Of a stretch of 48,384 bases of DNA, positions 1 to 8,839 are shown piece after piece. The notes below the pieces were generated by a model. The model had not been told where the DNA came from. It saw only the letters and a program-made list of their open reading frames with translations, and did no database searches. This DNA comes from Parabacteroides sp. PH5-46 (GTDB lineage: Bacteria; Bacteroidota; Bacteroidia; Bacteroidales; Tannerellaceae): the NCBI RefSeq assembly GCF_029892785.1, contig NZ_JARXXA010000024.1, positions 1-48,384 on the forward strand. The letters are read 5' to 3'. A program made the position numbers and the translations under genes. Within the stretch, counting starts at the first letter, position 1; each line of letters opens with the position of its first letter.

Positions 1-1
1 T

Positions 2-38
2 AAAGAGACTGATTCTTTTAGAATCAGTCTCTTTTTTT
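2..38 (+). terminator. Rho-independent terminator of an off-window gene
   Basis: A perfect 14-bp stem (2-15 with 21-34) has a TTTTA loop and is followed by a T-run to 38. It is oriented for plus-strand transcription, so it most likely ends a gene lying to the left of the window. The minus-strand esterase gene also ends next to it, so it may serve both strands. Confidence 0.85.
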
Positions 39-57
39 GTTTAGCTTTTCCTATAGA

Positions 58-1791
58 TTATTCTATGATAAAGAAGCTGAGTAATTCATAACCCTTTTCG
101 TTGGGATGTAGGCCATCGCTGAATAAAGACTCGTCTATTTTTCCATTTGCGTCTAACAAAACATTGCCGGCATTTTGGAATTTGAAGCCTTCTTTTATGA
201 CCATCTCTTCTATGCGTTGATTGATTGAGTTTACCCATTGTTCAAGATTGCGGCGTGGGAGGATTCCTATTACTTTTATTGATGCTTTTGGTTGACGTTC
301 ACGTATGGCTTTTAATAGGAAGTTCAGGCCGTCCACTATTTGATCATCACTGCTTAATCCCCAGTTGTTTGTTCCTATCATTAGTATGATTCTTTCAGCA
401 TCAAAGCCGTCTAGTTCGTCGTGATAAACACGCCAAAGGACATTTTCTATTCGATCCCATCCATAGCCTAGGTTGCGAAATCCTAAAGGTTTCATATAAG
501 TATTCCAGCTTTCGGCACCATCTTGGCGGGGGCCCAGGGGTTCGCCTCCCCAAAAGTGAGTAATGGAATTCCCCATGATAACAGCTGTCGAAGGGTTACT
601 TTTGTTTAGTGACAGGACTTCCTGATGTCTTTTTCTCCATTCATAGTTATGAGGTTCTCGACGTTGGGTTACTGGTTTCATTGTTGTGCCATCTCCTTCC
701 GGTATCTTTAGAATTTTGCGGATATTCTGTTCAACTGCCAGAGCTTGAGCTTGCATACCTAAATCATTCAGGTGAACATAATCAAGCCAACCATCAGCAG
801 GTATGTTCAGCTCATCACTAAACAGATAATGAATATCCCCTACCCCTTCAGACTGCAGCAATCTATATGCATAAAGAGAGGCTTCGTTTGCATTAGCTAC
901 TGATGAATAGCGCATCGTATCTGTCTGAGCATTACTATTTCCGGCATGTTCAATTAATAAGACCGGAGCTTTGGATTTTTCACGTATTTGTCGGACTGCC
1001 TCTACTATACGTTTAGCTATTTCTTTTCCTTCATACTCAAACATATTCGGTATACAATCCAAGACATAAAGGCGAGCATCAATCCCCGTAAGATAATCTA
1101 TCACCTCCTTCTCCATCTTGGTATTGCCTGAAAACCCCATATTAATCAAGGGGTATCCCAACGAGCGCTCAAGAATCGAACTCCAGGCCATTGCCGGACG
1201 ACTGGCACAAGCTCCCTGCACAATAGACGTTCCATATAGCACAACAGGTTTCTCTGCCGACACCGGTATAAATTCAAAGGAGGCTTGATCCGGCGTTCCT
1301 ATCTCCATCCACTTCACGCCATTATAAAGCGGAAGGTAGAGGCGATATTCGTATCCGTAATTGTGGTATTTATCCTTCTTTATCCGGTTGTAATGATAAA
1401 CGATTGTATCTCCAAATACAAAATCGCCAGAACAGAAATTCCACTCTCCGTCACTATTTATACTATAAAGGTCTAAACCGGAAACGCTGGTTGCCGGCAT
1501 ATGCGACATGGCTAAGGAACCGGTCACAGCATAGCGAATTTTAATCTCCGGAGCATTTGTGTAAAAATGTATCGCCAATCCGGATGAGTGACGGGATAAA
1601 TTCCAAACTGCTTCAGGTACTTTCCTTTTTGCACTTTCAGGCAGACGTGTATATGTCTTCCCGATCTCGGTTGTCCAGCCCTGGTTTTGTATCACAGGGA
1701 AGGAAGCTTGCAGAGGATCGTTCCACTTCCATTGTGCTGCTAATGATAAGGTAATACAACAAAACAGGAGAAGTAAATTTATTCTTTTCAT
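58..1791 (-). CDS. Secreted tandem-domain SGNH/GDSL hydrolase (577 aa)
   Basis: Predicted exported esterase, probably deacetylating or deacylating glycans. A signal peptide covers about residues 1-19 (ending LAAQ). Residues ~25-178 resemble the GxDLY N-terminal domain (GLDLY at 105-109). The first SGNH domain, ~180-360, has GTSI with nucleophile S189, block GFSGN, and a DxxH pair (D337, H340). The second, ~375-577, has GNSIT with S409, IGTNNW, and DGLHPN near the C-terminus. Both domains keep their catalytic residues, so this is two active-looking hydrolases in one chain. It starts 25 nt downstream of the ThiC-like gene on the same strand and may be cotranscribed with it. The substrate cannot be read from the sequence. 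Family assignment is firm; function beyond esterase is inference. Confidence 0.88.
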   Translation of the reverse strand: MKRINLLLLFCCITLSLAAQWKWNDPLQASFPVIQNQGWTTEIGKTYTRLPESAKRKVPEAVWNLSRHSSGLAIHFYTNAPEIKIRYAVTGSLAMSHMPATSVSGLDLYSINSDGEWNFCSGDFVFGDTIVYHYNRIKKDKYHNYGYEYRLYLPLYNGVKWMEIGTPDQASFEFIPVSAEKPVVLYGTSIVQGACASRPAMAWSSILERSLGYPLINMGFSGNTKMEKEVIDYLTGIDARLYVLDCIPNMFEYEGKEIAKRIVEAVRQIREKSKAPVLLIEHAGNSNAQTDTMRYSSVANANEASLYAYRLLQSEGVGDIHYLFSDELNIPADGWLDYVHLNDLGMQAQALAVEQNIRKILKIPEGDGTTMKPVTQRREPHNYEWRKRHQEVLSLNKSNPSTAVIMGNSITHFWGGEPLGPRQDGAESWNTYMKPLGFRNLGYGWDRIENVLWRVYHDELDGFDAERIILMIGTNNWGLSSDDQIVDGLNFLLKAIRERQPKASIKVIGILPRRNLEQWVNSINQRIEEMVIKEGFKFQNAGNVLLDANGKIDESLFSDGLHPNEKGYELLSFFIIE

Positions 1792-1816
1792 AAATATAAG
1801 TAGAGTATAATAGGGT

Positions 1817-3430
1817 TTACTGATTTTGCACGTATTTAGCCGCCCGTTCAGGGTCGAGAGATAAATTCAAGACGTCTTTTCTGCGAGATTCAACGTATGC
1901 TTTATTTAATGCATTGTCTCGCACTTGCGCACCGGGATGGTTTTTTGCCAGGTCAGCTGCATGAGCTGCAATTTTGCAAGCGATTATATGATCGCGTATA
2001 TCCTCCCTTTTTTGTCTTCCGGGTCCTTCTTTTGAGGCCATACTGCAGATCATAGATGTTCCGTGCCAGGCGCTCAATGCTGAGCCGATAGCGGATGTTA
2101 TATGACTATAGCCCAAAGCAATATCGCCTACGATCGGCCCATTGGTATAATAGGGTGCTCCCTGGCAGGCATAACGTTGTTCTTTTACATTGCTGTGAAT
2201 CTTATTCATCGGAAGATGTCCGGAACCTTCGGCCATTACTTGTACAAAATGTGTCCAGGCAACTCTTGTAAGTTTGCCCATTACAGACAATTCCGCCATT
2301 TGCACCGGATCATTGGCATCATAGATTGAACCCGGGCGCAATCCGCTGCCTATAGAAAGTGTTACGTCATACGTCTTTACGATCTCACATATTTCGGCAA
2401 AGTGGGTATACAGGAAGTTTTCTTCTTTATGTACCTTCATCCATTCGTTAATAAGCAGACCTCCATGAGAGACGATACCGGAAAGGCGCGTAAACGTCAT
2501 ATCGGCATGTTCTTTGCGCATGGCGGCATGGATGGTGAAGAAGTCGATCCCCTGCTCTGCTTGTTCTATCAATGTATCACGATAGATTTCCCAACAAAGG
2601 TTTTCTATCTTTCCACCTGCTTTTGCCAATGCCTGATACAAAGGAACCGTTCCCAGCGGAACCGGACAGTTACGAATAAGCCATTCCCTCCGCCCATGAA
2701 TATCCCCTTTTGTAGACAGATCCATAAGCGTGTCAGTCCCCCATTTGCAACTTAATATCACTTTTTCCAAATCTGCATTCATATCCTGAGAAGCAGAGTC
2801 GCTGATAACATTCGCGTTCACTTTCACCAGGAATTTGTCGCCAATGATCATCGGTTCAGCCTCGGGGTGATTAATGTTGGCCGGAATAACCGCCCGCCCG
2901 GCAGCCACTTCCTTACGGACAAAGTCGGGGGTAATATAAGACTTCAGGCCTAAATCTTCGATCTGTTGATTTTCACGGATCGCCACATATTCCATCTCAG
3001 GGGTAATAATCCGCCGTTTGGCGTAAAACATCTGAGTAAGACATTTCCCTTCTTTCACCCGGCTTGGCAAATACACTAACGGAAACCGGTTTGCCGAAGA
3101 AGCTCCCCCTTCTCCCCTACCCTTTTCAGTAGCCGGCGAAAAGGCATCCATTCTAACAAGATCTTTCCGCCGCGTTCCCCATTCTTCACGAATACGGGGA
3201 ATACCTTTCTCTATGTTAAGCTGGATTGCCGGATCCGAATAAGGTCCACTCGTATCATATACAATAACCGGATTATTTTCTTTCCGGCTCTTTACCCCTT
3301 TACTGTCTATATTAACAGAACTACTTTGCATTATCCTACGCATAGCTACCTTTATCTTGTTGATCTCTCCCGGTATATACACTTTTTCGGAAGACGGATA
3401 GTCAATACGTACCTTTTTCTTTTCAGACAT
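1817..3430 (-). CDS. ThiC-like protein lacking the Fe-S tail (537 aa)
   Basis: Aligns along the core of phosphomethylpyrimidine synthase (ThiC), which converts aminoimidazole ribotide to HMP phosphate in thiamine synthesis. Recognisable blocks are NINHPE, TVPLYQAL, EQAEQGIDFFTIHA, GLRPGSIYDAND and KIAAHAADLAK. The ATG at 3430 is preferred over an in-frame TTG at 3454, because the promoter -7 box (3452-3459) overlaps that TTG. The protein ends 11 residues after LDP, whereas canonical ThiC continues and carries a CxxCxxxxC cluster motif. That motif is absent, and only 25 nt separate the stop from the next gene. The second metal-ligand His of the PKEH motif is Gly here (G469). GDGLRPG reads GSGLRPG, and EGPGH reads EGSGH. 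It is probably not a normal thiamine enzyme: either a decaying copy or a repurposed paralogue. Confidence 0.8.
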   Translation of the reverse strand: MSEKKKVRIDYPSSEKVYIPGEINKIKVAMRRIMQSSSVNIDSKGVKSRKENNPVIVYDTSGPYSDPAIQLNIEKGIPRIREEWGTRRKDLVRMDAFSPATEKGRGEGGASSANRFPLVYLPSRVKEGKCLTQMFYAKRRIITPEMEYVAIRENQQIEDLGLKSYITPDFVRKEVAAGRAVIPANINHPEAEPMIIGDKFLVKVNANVISDSASQDMNADLEKVILSCKWGTDTLMDLSTKGDIHGRREWLIRNCPVPLGTVPLYQALAKAGGKIENLCWEIYRDTLIEQAEQGIDFFTIHAAMRKEHADMTFTRLSGIVSHGGLLINEWMKVHKEENFLYTHFAEICEIVKTYDVTLSIGSGLRPGSIYDANDPVQMAELSVMGKLTRVAWTHFVQVMAEGSGHLPMNKIHSNVKEQRYACQGAPYYTNGPIVGDIALGYSHITSAIGSALSAWHGTSMICSMASKEGPGRQKREDIRDHIIACKIAAHAADLAKNHPGAQVRDNALNKAYVESRRKDVLNLSLDPERAAKYVQNQ

Positions 3431-3451
3431 AATTCTAGAATGAATAAAAAA

Positions 3452-3483
3452 CAAAGGTAAAAAGATTAGCAGATGAAAATCAA
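3452..3483 (-). promoter_or_regulatory. Promoter of the ThiC-like gene
   Basis: Minus-strand -7 box TACCTTTG (3459 to 3452) matches the Bacteroidetes TAnnTTTG consensus. A TTGA lies 20 nt upstream (3483-3480) in the -33 position. The predicted start near 3446 leaves a leader of only about 16 nt, too short for a TPP riboswitch. Confidence 0.65.
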
Positions 3484-3514
3484 TGAAAATTGTTAAATTT
3501 AAGAATTAAGCGCA

Positions 3515-3545
3515 GGACGTGAGCAAAAATAAATAGCTCACCACT
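3515..3545. repeat. GCTCACGTCC-family repeat, 2 units, 21-bp pitch
   Basis: GGACGTGAGC (3515-3524) is followed by the inverted, diverged unit GCTCACCACT (3536-3545). Their centres are 21 bp apart. The same word and pitch recur at 20444 and 44793. The repeat lies between the tRNA-Arg terminator and the promoter of the ThiC-like gene. Confidence 0.6.
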
Positions 3546-3588
3546 TAAAAATTATGGGATGCGGGCGGGAAAAATCAGGATGTATCCT

Positions 3589-3637
3589 AAAAAAAGAAAG
3601 ACATAACTAATTGATACTTAGCTATGCCTTTCTTTTA
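3589..3637 (-). terminator. Terminator downstream of tRNA-Arg
   Basis: Minus-strand hairpin in which AAAGAAAGGCATAGCTAA pairs imperfectly with TTAGTTATGTCTTTCTTT across a short loop, followed by a T-run. It begins five bases after the tRNA 3' end. Confidence 0.8.
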
Positions 3638-3641
3638 AGCG

Positions 3642-3715
3642 TGACCGCGACAGGATTCAAACCTGTAACCGGCTGATCCGTAGTCAGCTACTCTATTCAG
3701 TTGAGCTACGCGGCC
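3642..3715 (-). tRNA. tRNA-Arg (anticodon ACG)
   Basis: The 74-nt cloverleaf folds cleanly. The acceptor stem is GGCCGCG/CGCGGTC with discriminator A, the D stem GCTC/GAGT, the anticodon stem GCTGA/TCAGC and the T stem ACAGG/CCTGT. The anticodon loop CTACGGA gives anticodon ACG, which reads CGN arginine codons after A34 is deaminated to inosine. CCA is not encoded (CGC follows the discriminator) and must be added afterwards. The gene stands alone, with its own strong promoter and terminator. Confidence 0.96.
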
Positions 3716-3737
3716 ATTTGTTGCTTGATTGCGAGTG

Positions 3738-3768
3738 CAAAGGTAGCACATTCTTTGAAAATCACAAA
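3738..3768 (-). promoter_or_regulatory. tRNA-Arg promoter
   Basis: Minus-strand TTTG (3768-3765), a 19-nt spacer and TACCTTTG (3745-3738) together form an exact match to the Bacteroidetes primary sigma consensus. The expected start is about 15 nt before the tRNA 5' end. Confidence 0.85.
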
Positions 3769-3790
3769 CCTTTTTACTGTTTTTTGCTAT

Positions 3791-6112
3791 TTAATCCAGC
3801 ATTTTTGGGTTAAACAGCAGATATCCAATATTCAAGCCAAAGTTGAAATTCTTCCTGGGATAGCTGTATCCGTTGGCATACACGCTGATAGAAGCAAAGG
3901 GCAACTGAACCACCAGTGCTGCTTCACCCATATATTCAAAGTTGTGCATAAACTTGCCATAATAAGGCAGGTCTACATATTGATTGGTTTCCATGTAGGT
4001 GACGTCTTTCTTTATCTCGTAGAAAGGTACAAAGCAGTACAAATCAGCACGTAGATGAAGGAGCCGGTTTAGCTTCAGGATGGGGGATATCCCGCCTGCC
4101 GCATATTGGTTGGCCCGAAAGGCTTCGTTGAAGACTATTTCGCTGTGAGGCGTAGGCGTAAAGGCGGGAGCCTGCAATATAGACGAAGTATAGTTATTCA
4201 TCAGGTTCTTGCTGGAAACAACCAACTCTGTTAAAAAGCCTACATTAAAAGCTGAATTCACCACGTGGTAATGCTGCCAATGCCCTTTTACCTGCAGCCA
4301 GCTATGCGTCCGCTTGCCTGCATACTTCTGGTAAGATGTAGGAGCCGGGTCGTAATCCTCCGTTCCCGTGGCATAGATAGCCGTCAGGAATTGCTTCCGC
4401 CCGCTTGTAGGGTACTGCTTATAATCCAGGGAGTTTCGCTGAATATTCAGTGAACCGCTGAACACATTGTAGCGGCTATGATCGAAAGAGGCGTTCTGAA
4501 GCGAAAAGCCGGAGGTCTGAAGATAAAAATCATTCAATGTTCCGTACGAAAAAGCAATCTCGGACTTCGCCTTGTTCAGGAACGGGAAACCGAAGGTAAG
4601 ATTCAGATACAGTTCCTTTTGCTTGATAATAGAAGGCACTATATCTTCGTAGAAAAGCGACTGGCTCTCGGAGTATTTCTTATACGAGAATACGCCATGA
4701 ACATCTATATACGTAGGGATTCTTGTTTGCAGGTAAAAACGGCTGCTCAGTGATACCCCGTCAAACGAGTTACCCATCTGAAAGTTCGCATTCAGGTCAC
4801 TGGCAAATTTGGAGATATTCTGATATCCTATCCCCAGGAATAGTTGGTTGGCCTGATGGGAAGAGATATTCCCTCCAAAGCCTACCGCCAGCTCATCCTT
4901 GATGGTTACATCCAGGTAGAGGTCGAACTTTTTTTCCTTCCGGTTATACACGGCATGGGGGATAATCTCCTTTATCTTGGAGTAAGTAAGCATCTTGAAA
5001 TAAGCACGTTTGAAGTCATCCATCGTAAACTCCTTGTTGATATCACGATGTAGTTGTGTTTCGATATACGCCTTTTGTGCTTCATTTACTCCGGTAATAT
5101 AAATGTTCTGGAAAATAAGCGGCGGCAGAGCATCCCTGTAGCTTTGCCTTCGAGTGGTCACCTCTTCCAGCGGCGTTTCGCGTGGCACTCTCCCTTTGAT
5201 GGAGTCTATCAGTTCCATTGTCTTGTTATAGCCAATATCCATCAACTCTTTGCCACGATGAAAGTCTAGCAATGATACGTTCGGGAAACTAAATTTCAGC
5301 ATCATACCTTCTTCTTCCGGAATGTCGTATTCCGTTTTCTGCATAATCATAGTTTCCAGCTGGTTGTAGATATTCTCGGAAGGTTTGGCGCTTTGTGTTC
5401 CGGCTACGGCACAACCGAAAATAAAGTCCGGGTGAAACGATTCTTTCATCGTATTTACCGGGAAATTATCATAGATTCCTCCGTCGAATATCGGCACACT
5501 ATCTTTCCATATCGGCTTGAAAACAAAGGGGAACGACATGGAAGCCCTTACAGCATCCCCCAGGTCGCCATTCTTGAAAATAATCGGCTTTTTATTATAG
5601 ATGTCGGAGCCTATACAGCGGAAAGGGACAAACAAATTGTCGAAATTCCACCCCGCCTTGGCCGTAGCCTGGGCAAACAAGCCCATAAAGGCCTGATTCA
5701 TCTGTATCGGGTTGATCAAACTCTGTGGCAACAGGTTCGTTTTCACTCGGAAAGAATCACTCATCTCTATCGAAAAGTGAATAAGTTCGGGGGTAGGATC
5801 CGGCTTTTTGAAGTAGTAAATGTATTCATCTTCCACCATTCCTGTCTGCCAATAGCCAAACTCGTCGGAAAGCAATAGCTCCAGCATTTCGTCGGGCGAA
5901 TAGCCCATAGCATACAGGCTACCGATGATCGCCCCGATAGAAGTACCGCTAACGTAATCGATAGGTATATTATTCTCTTCTAATGCCTTAATAACCCCTA
6001 TGTGAGTAGCACCCTTGGCTCCCCCGCCGCTCAACACTAATCCGACTCTTTGAGCATAAATATTCGGAAGAGCCAGTATAAAGAGGATCGTATAAAGCGC
6101 AATCTTCTTCAT
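3791..6112 (-). CDS. Patatin-like phospholipase with Omp85-type barrel (773 aa)
   Basis: Predicted outer-membrane phospholipase of the patatin type, in which a secreted lipase domain is fused to a surface-antigen barrel (the type Vd autotransporter layout). The signal peptide is residues 1-20 (ending IYAQ). The patatin domain, ~22-310, has oxyanion motif GGGAKG, nucleophile GTSIG and catalytic Asp in DGGIYDN. Residues ~330-405 look like a single POTRA domain. The remainder, to residue 773, is alternating beta-strand sequence typical of a 16-strand barrel. It is divergent from the receptor-like gene at 6235 with 122 bp between them. Both serine-aspartate dyad residues are present, so it should be active. 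The lipid substrate is unknown. Confidence 0.9.
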   Translation of the reverse strand: MKKIALYTILFILALPNIYAQRVGLVLSGGGAKGATHIGVIKALEENNIPIDYVSGTSIGAIIGSLYAMGYSPDEMLELLLSDEFGYWQTGMVEDEYIYYFKKPDPTPELIHFSIEMSDSFRVKTNLLPQSLINPIQMNQAFMGLFAQATAKAGWNFDNLFVPFRCIGSDIYNKKPIIFKNGDLGDAVRASMSFPFVFKPIWKDSVPIFDGGIYDNFPVNTMKESFHPDFIFGCAVAGTQSAKPSENIYNQLETMIMQKTEYDIPEEEGMMLKFSFPNVSLLDFHRGKELMDIGYNKTMELIDSIKGRVPRETPLEEVTTRRQSYRDALPPLIFQNIYITGVNEAQKAYIETQLHRDINKEFTMDDFKRAYFKMLTYSKIKEIIPHAVYNRKEKKFDLYLDVTIKDELAVGFGGNISSHQANQLFLGIGYQNISKFASDLNANFQMGNSFDGVSLSSRFYLQTRIPTYIDVHGVFSYKKYSESQSLFYEDIVPSIIKQKELYLNLTFGFPFLNKAKSEIAFSYGTLNDFYLQTSGFSLQNASFDHSRYNVFSGSLNIQRNSLDYKQYPTSGRKQFLTAIYATGTEDYDPAPTSYQKYAGKRTHSWLQVKGHWQHYHVVNSAFNVGFLTELVVSSKNLMNNYTSSILQAPAFTPTPHSEIVFNEAFRANQYAAGGISPILKLNRLLHLRADLYCFVPFYEIKKDVTYMETNQYVDLPYYGKFMHNFEYMGEAALVVQLPFASISVYANGYSYPRKNFNFGLNIGYLLFNPKMLD

Positions 6113-6234
6113 AAATAATCGTTTTCAAATATCAAAAATAAAGTATATTTCTCAATAACCTACAAAGAAAACCAGTTTCTTTTATTAATTGTTTTATCTT
6201 TACGCCTCTTAATTCTAATCCATTTTTAGTTGAA

Positions 6235-8652
6235 ATGAAAAAGTGTTTTATTCTTATCTTGACCTTATTTTGTATTGTTCCTTTGTTGACAGCCGCCCCC
6301 ACCCCACGGATTAAAGGGATATTAGTTGAAGCCGGCAGTAAAAAACCGATTGATTTTGCAGACATTCTTTTGTTTGTAAACGGAAACGAATCGCCTGTTT
6401 CGCACACCTTGCCCGAAACCGATGGAAGTTTTTCTATCTCAGGCATTAATGATGGCGAATATACTTTATTAATTAAGTTGGTAGGCTTCGATATTTACTC
6501 TCGCAGCAATCTGGTTCTGAATAGTTCAACCCCTCTTCTTAACTTAGGGACAATTGAAATGAAAGCCCTCGAAGTAGGCTTGGCCGAAGTTGAAATTGTG
6601 GCGCAAAAAAAGCAAATCATCTATAAACTCGACAAAAAAGTGATAGAAGCCTCCAGCAATCTACTGGCAAACGGAGGCTCAGCAGTAGATATATTGGAGA
6701 ATACCCCTTCCATCCGCGTAGATGCAGAAGGGAATGTCAGCTTTCGTGGCAGCAGCGGTTTCGCGGTATATGTAGACGGCAAACCAAGTGTTTTCTCCGG
6801 CACCCAGGCCCTGGAGCAAATCCCTTCCGGGCATATCGAAAACATAGAGCTTATCACTACCCCTTCTGCCCGGCACGATACGGAGGGAGATGTAGGTATT
6901 ATCAATATTATCACAAAAAAACACTCGCAACAAGGGCTTAGCGGAATGGTTAATATCAGCGGAAGCACCGTTTACTCGCGCGCCCTGGACTTTCTGCTTA
7001 CACAGCAAAACCTCAAATCCCGCTGGTATGTAGGAGGCGCCTATACCGAACGCGTCAGGAAGAGTGATTTCAATCAGGAAAAGAAGACTATTGTAGCCGA
7101 TACAGCCACCACCTCCCACTCCGATGGCCCACGCCGAAGCCGAGGCTTCAATTACTCGCTGAAAGCCGGATGGCTTTATACATTAACCCAGACGACATTC
7201 AACCTGGATGTAGAAGGCGGCTACGGAGGTACCACCCGAAACGGTAACCTCGACTATACGGAAGAACGTAAAGCAAACGGTAGCGTCTTTGAACAAGGCG
7301 ATTACCTCAGCCACGACCGATACGAGATAGACGAAACCTATCTTCACGGAACCGTTGGTTTTGCCCACAAATTCGACAACAAAGGACATAATCTAACGGG
7401 CAGTTTCTATGCTAAATACGGAGGCGATGCGCTGGAGTATTTCTCAAGCGACCTGATAGACGACAAAGGGCAACGCCAACAAGGGCATCGCGCCTACGAA
7501 GACGAGCATCGCTGGACCATCCGTGCCAACCTAGACTACCTCTACCCCTATCGCGAAACCGGACGCCTGGAAGCCGGATACCAATACTTCTCATACCTTG
7601 AAGACGGCGACTACAGCATGGAATTCTGGAATCCGGGAAAACGCGAATTCTATTGGCGGAACGATATATACAACACCTTCTACTTCCAGCGCGGGATCAA
7701 CTCCTTCTACGGTATTCTGGCAGACAGCTACCGCTCTTTCGACTTCCAGGTGGGAGTTCGTGCCGAGCATACCCATCGCGTGCTGCGCAGTTCCAAGGAG
7801 TGGGCTAACCGGACGGTCAACCGTTTCGAGTTTTTCCCTTCCGCACATATAGGATATAACTTCCCGAAAGAACACACGGTTACGGCCTCCTTCTCCCGCC
7901 GTACTACCCGTCCGCAGCTGTTCTACATGGAGCCTTATATCACCTATCGCGACTACTATTCGGCCGAGATAGGCAACCCCGACATCCGCCCCGAATACAT
8001 CAATTCATACGAACTGAATTATAAGAAAAACATTGATATACACGCCATTTCGGCCACCTTCTTTCACCGCAACCGCAAAGACAAAATCGAACGCCTGCGC
8101 GTACCATACGAGGCAGGAGTAACCCTCGACTCCATGGCTAATGTAGGCCATGACTACTCTACCGGTCTGGAACTTAGCGTACAAGTGCAACCCATCCGCT
8201 GGTGGAACGTAAACATAAACGGAAGCCTCTATCACTATAAAGTAAAGAATGAGTATAAGTTGGGCAACAGTAACGAAACGAGCACCAATTACGAAATAGC
8301 CTTCAACAATGGCTTCGACGCCGGGAAATACACCCGCATCCAGCTAGACGGCAACTTCGTAGGCCCGTCCGTCACCACCCAGGGACGAACCGACGCCTTC
8401 TGGTATGCCAACTTAGCCATCCGGCAGCAACTGTTCAAGCGCAAACTCAACGCAACGCTCTCCTTCCGCGACATGTTCAACTCCGCCCGATACAACAGCC
8501 GGATCAACACTTCCGTCTTGCAGTCGTACACAAAGATACGCCCCAAGTACCCACTGATCATGCTCACGCTAAGCTACACCTTCAACAACTTCAAAGCCTC
8601 ATCCAGCCAAGGCCGGGAAACGCACGACCTGTTTGAAGGAACCAACCATTAA
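6235..8652 (+). CDS. TonB-dependent-receptor-like outer-membrane barrel protein (805 aa)
   Basis: Outer-membrane beta-barrel receptor of the CarboxypepD_reg-like plus plug plus OMP_b-brl_3 type. The signal peptide is ~1-21. A carboxypeptidase-regulatory-like fold spans ~24-105 (RIKGILVEAGSKKPIDFADI). The plug-like domain, ~115-225, contains GGSAVDILENTPSIRVD and IELITTPSARHDTEGDVGIINI. The barrel follows to the C-terminus. There is no SusD partner and the length is below that of SusC, so a polysaccharide uptake role is not indicated; small-ligand or metal uptake is possible. A weak -7-like box (TATCTTTA) lies upstream. The ligand cannot be determined. Confidence 0.85.
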   Translation: MKKCFILILTLFCIVPLLTAAPTPRIKGILVEAGSKKPIDFADILLFVNGNESPVSHTLPETDGSFSISGINDGEYTLLIKLVGFDIYSRSNLVLNSSTPLLNLGTIEMKALEVGLAEVEIVAQKKQIIYKLDKKVIEASSNLLANGGSAVDILENTPSIRVDAEGNVSFRGSSGFAVYVDGKPSVFSGTQALEQIPSGHIENIELITTPSARHDTEGDVGIINIITKKHSQQGLSGMVNISGSTVYSRALDFLLTQQNLKSRWYVGGAYTERVRKSDFNQEKKTIVADTATTSHSDGPRRSRGFNYSLKAGWLYTLTQTTFNLDVEGGYGGTTRNGNLDYTEERKANGSVFEQGDYLSHDRYEIDETYLHGTVGFAHKFDNKGHNLTGSFYAKYGGDALEYFSSDLIDDKGQRQQGHRAYEDEHRWTIRANLDYLYPYRETGRLEAGYQYFSYLEDGDYSMEFWNPGKREFYWRNDIYNTFYFQRGINSFYGILADSYRSFDFQVGVRAEHTHRVLRSSKEWANRTVNRFEFFPSAHIGYNFPKEHTVTASFSRRTTRPQLFYMEPYITYRDYYSAEIGNPDIRPEYINSYELNYKKNIDIHAISATFFHRNRKDKIERLRVPYEAGVTLDSMANVGHDYSTGLELSVQVQPIRWWNVNINGSLYHYKVKNEYKLGNSNETSTNYEIAFNNGFDAGKYTRIQLDGNFVGPSVTTQGRTDAFWYANLAIRQQLFKRKLNATLSFRDMFNSARYNSRINTSVLQSYTKIRPKYPLIMLTLSYTFNNFKASSSQGRETHDLFEGTNH

Positions 8653-8729
8653 ATACTTAAAACACATAGTATGATTCATCAAACCCTCTGTTGCTTTTTC
8701 GGCATTTTGCGCAAAAGAAAAAATAAAAG

Positions 8730-8839
8730 GTACCTTAAAAATAATTTAGACGTACGTGTAAATCAGATTACAGGTACGTGTAAATTTATTTAGAGGTAGG
8801 TGTAAATCAGTTTAGAGGTACCTCTAAATTATTTTTGAA
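8730..8839. repeat. 22-bp palindromic array, 5 units
   Basis: Five contiguous units of exactly 22 bp start at 8730, 8752, 8774, 8796 and 8818. Each begins GTAC (GTAG in unit 4) and is centred on a near-palindrome; the clearest is TTTAGAGGTACCTCTAAA across the last boundary. The outer ends are inverted copies (AAAAATAATTTAGA near 8737 and its reverse complement ending near 8835), so the whole ~100 bp is also one large imperfect palindrome. The 512-bp gap between 8653 and 9164 otherwise holds only the thrS promoter region. A 16-codon ORF at 8989-9039 is not supported. Confidence 0.85.

Noticed and set aside
3430-3640. TPP riboswitch upstream of the ThiC-like gene
   Set aside because: The conserved TPP aptamer words are not present and the predicted leader is too short.
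5393-5878. 161-codon plus-strand ORF inside the patatin gene
   Set aside because: Antisense to a clear patatin catalytic domain; a shadow frame.
8730-8839. Possible CRISPR array because of regular repeats
   Set aside because: The period is only 22 bp with no unique spacers of 30 bp or more, the units are palindromic throughout, and no cas genes lie nearby.
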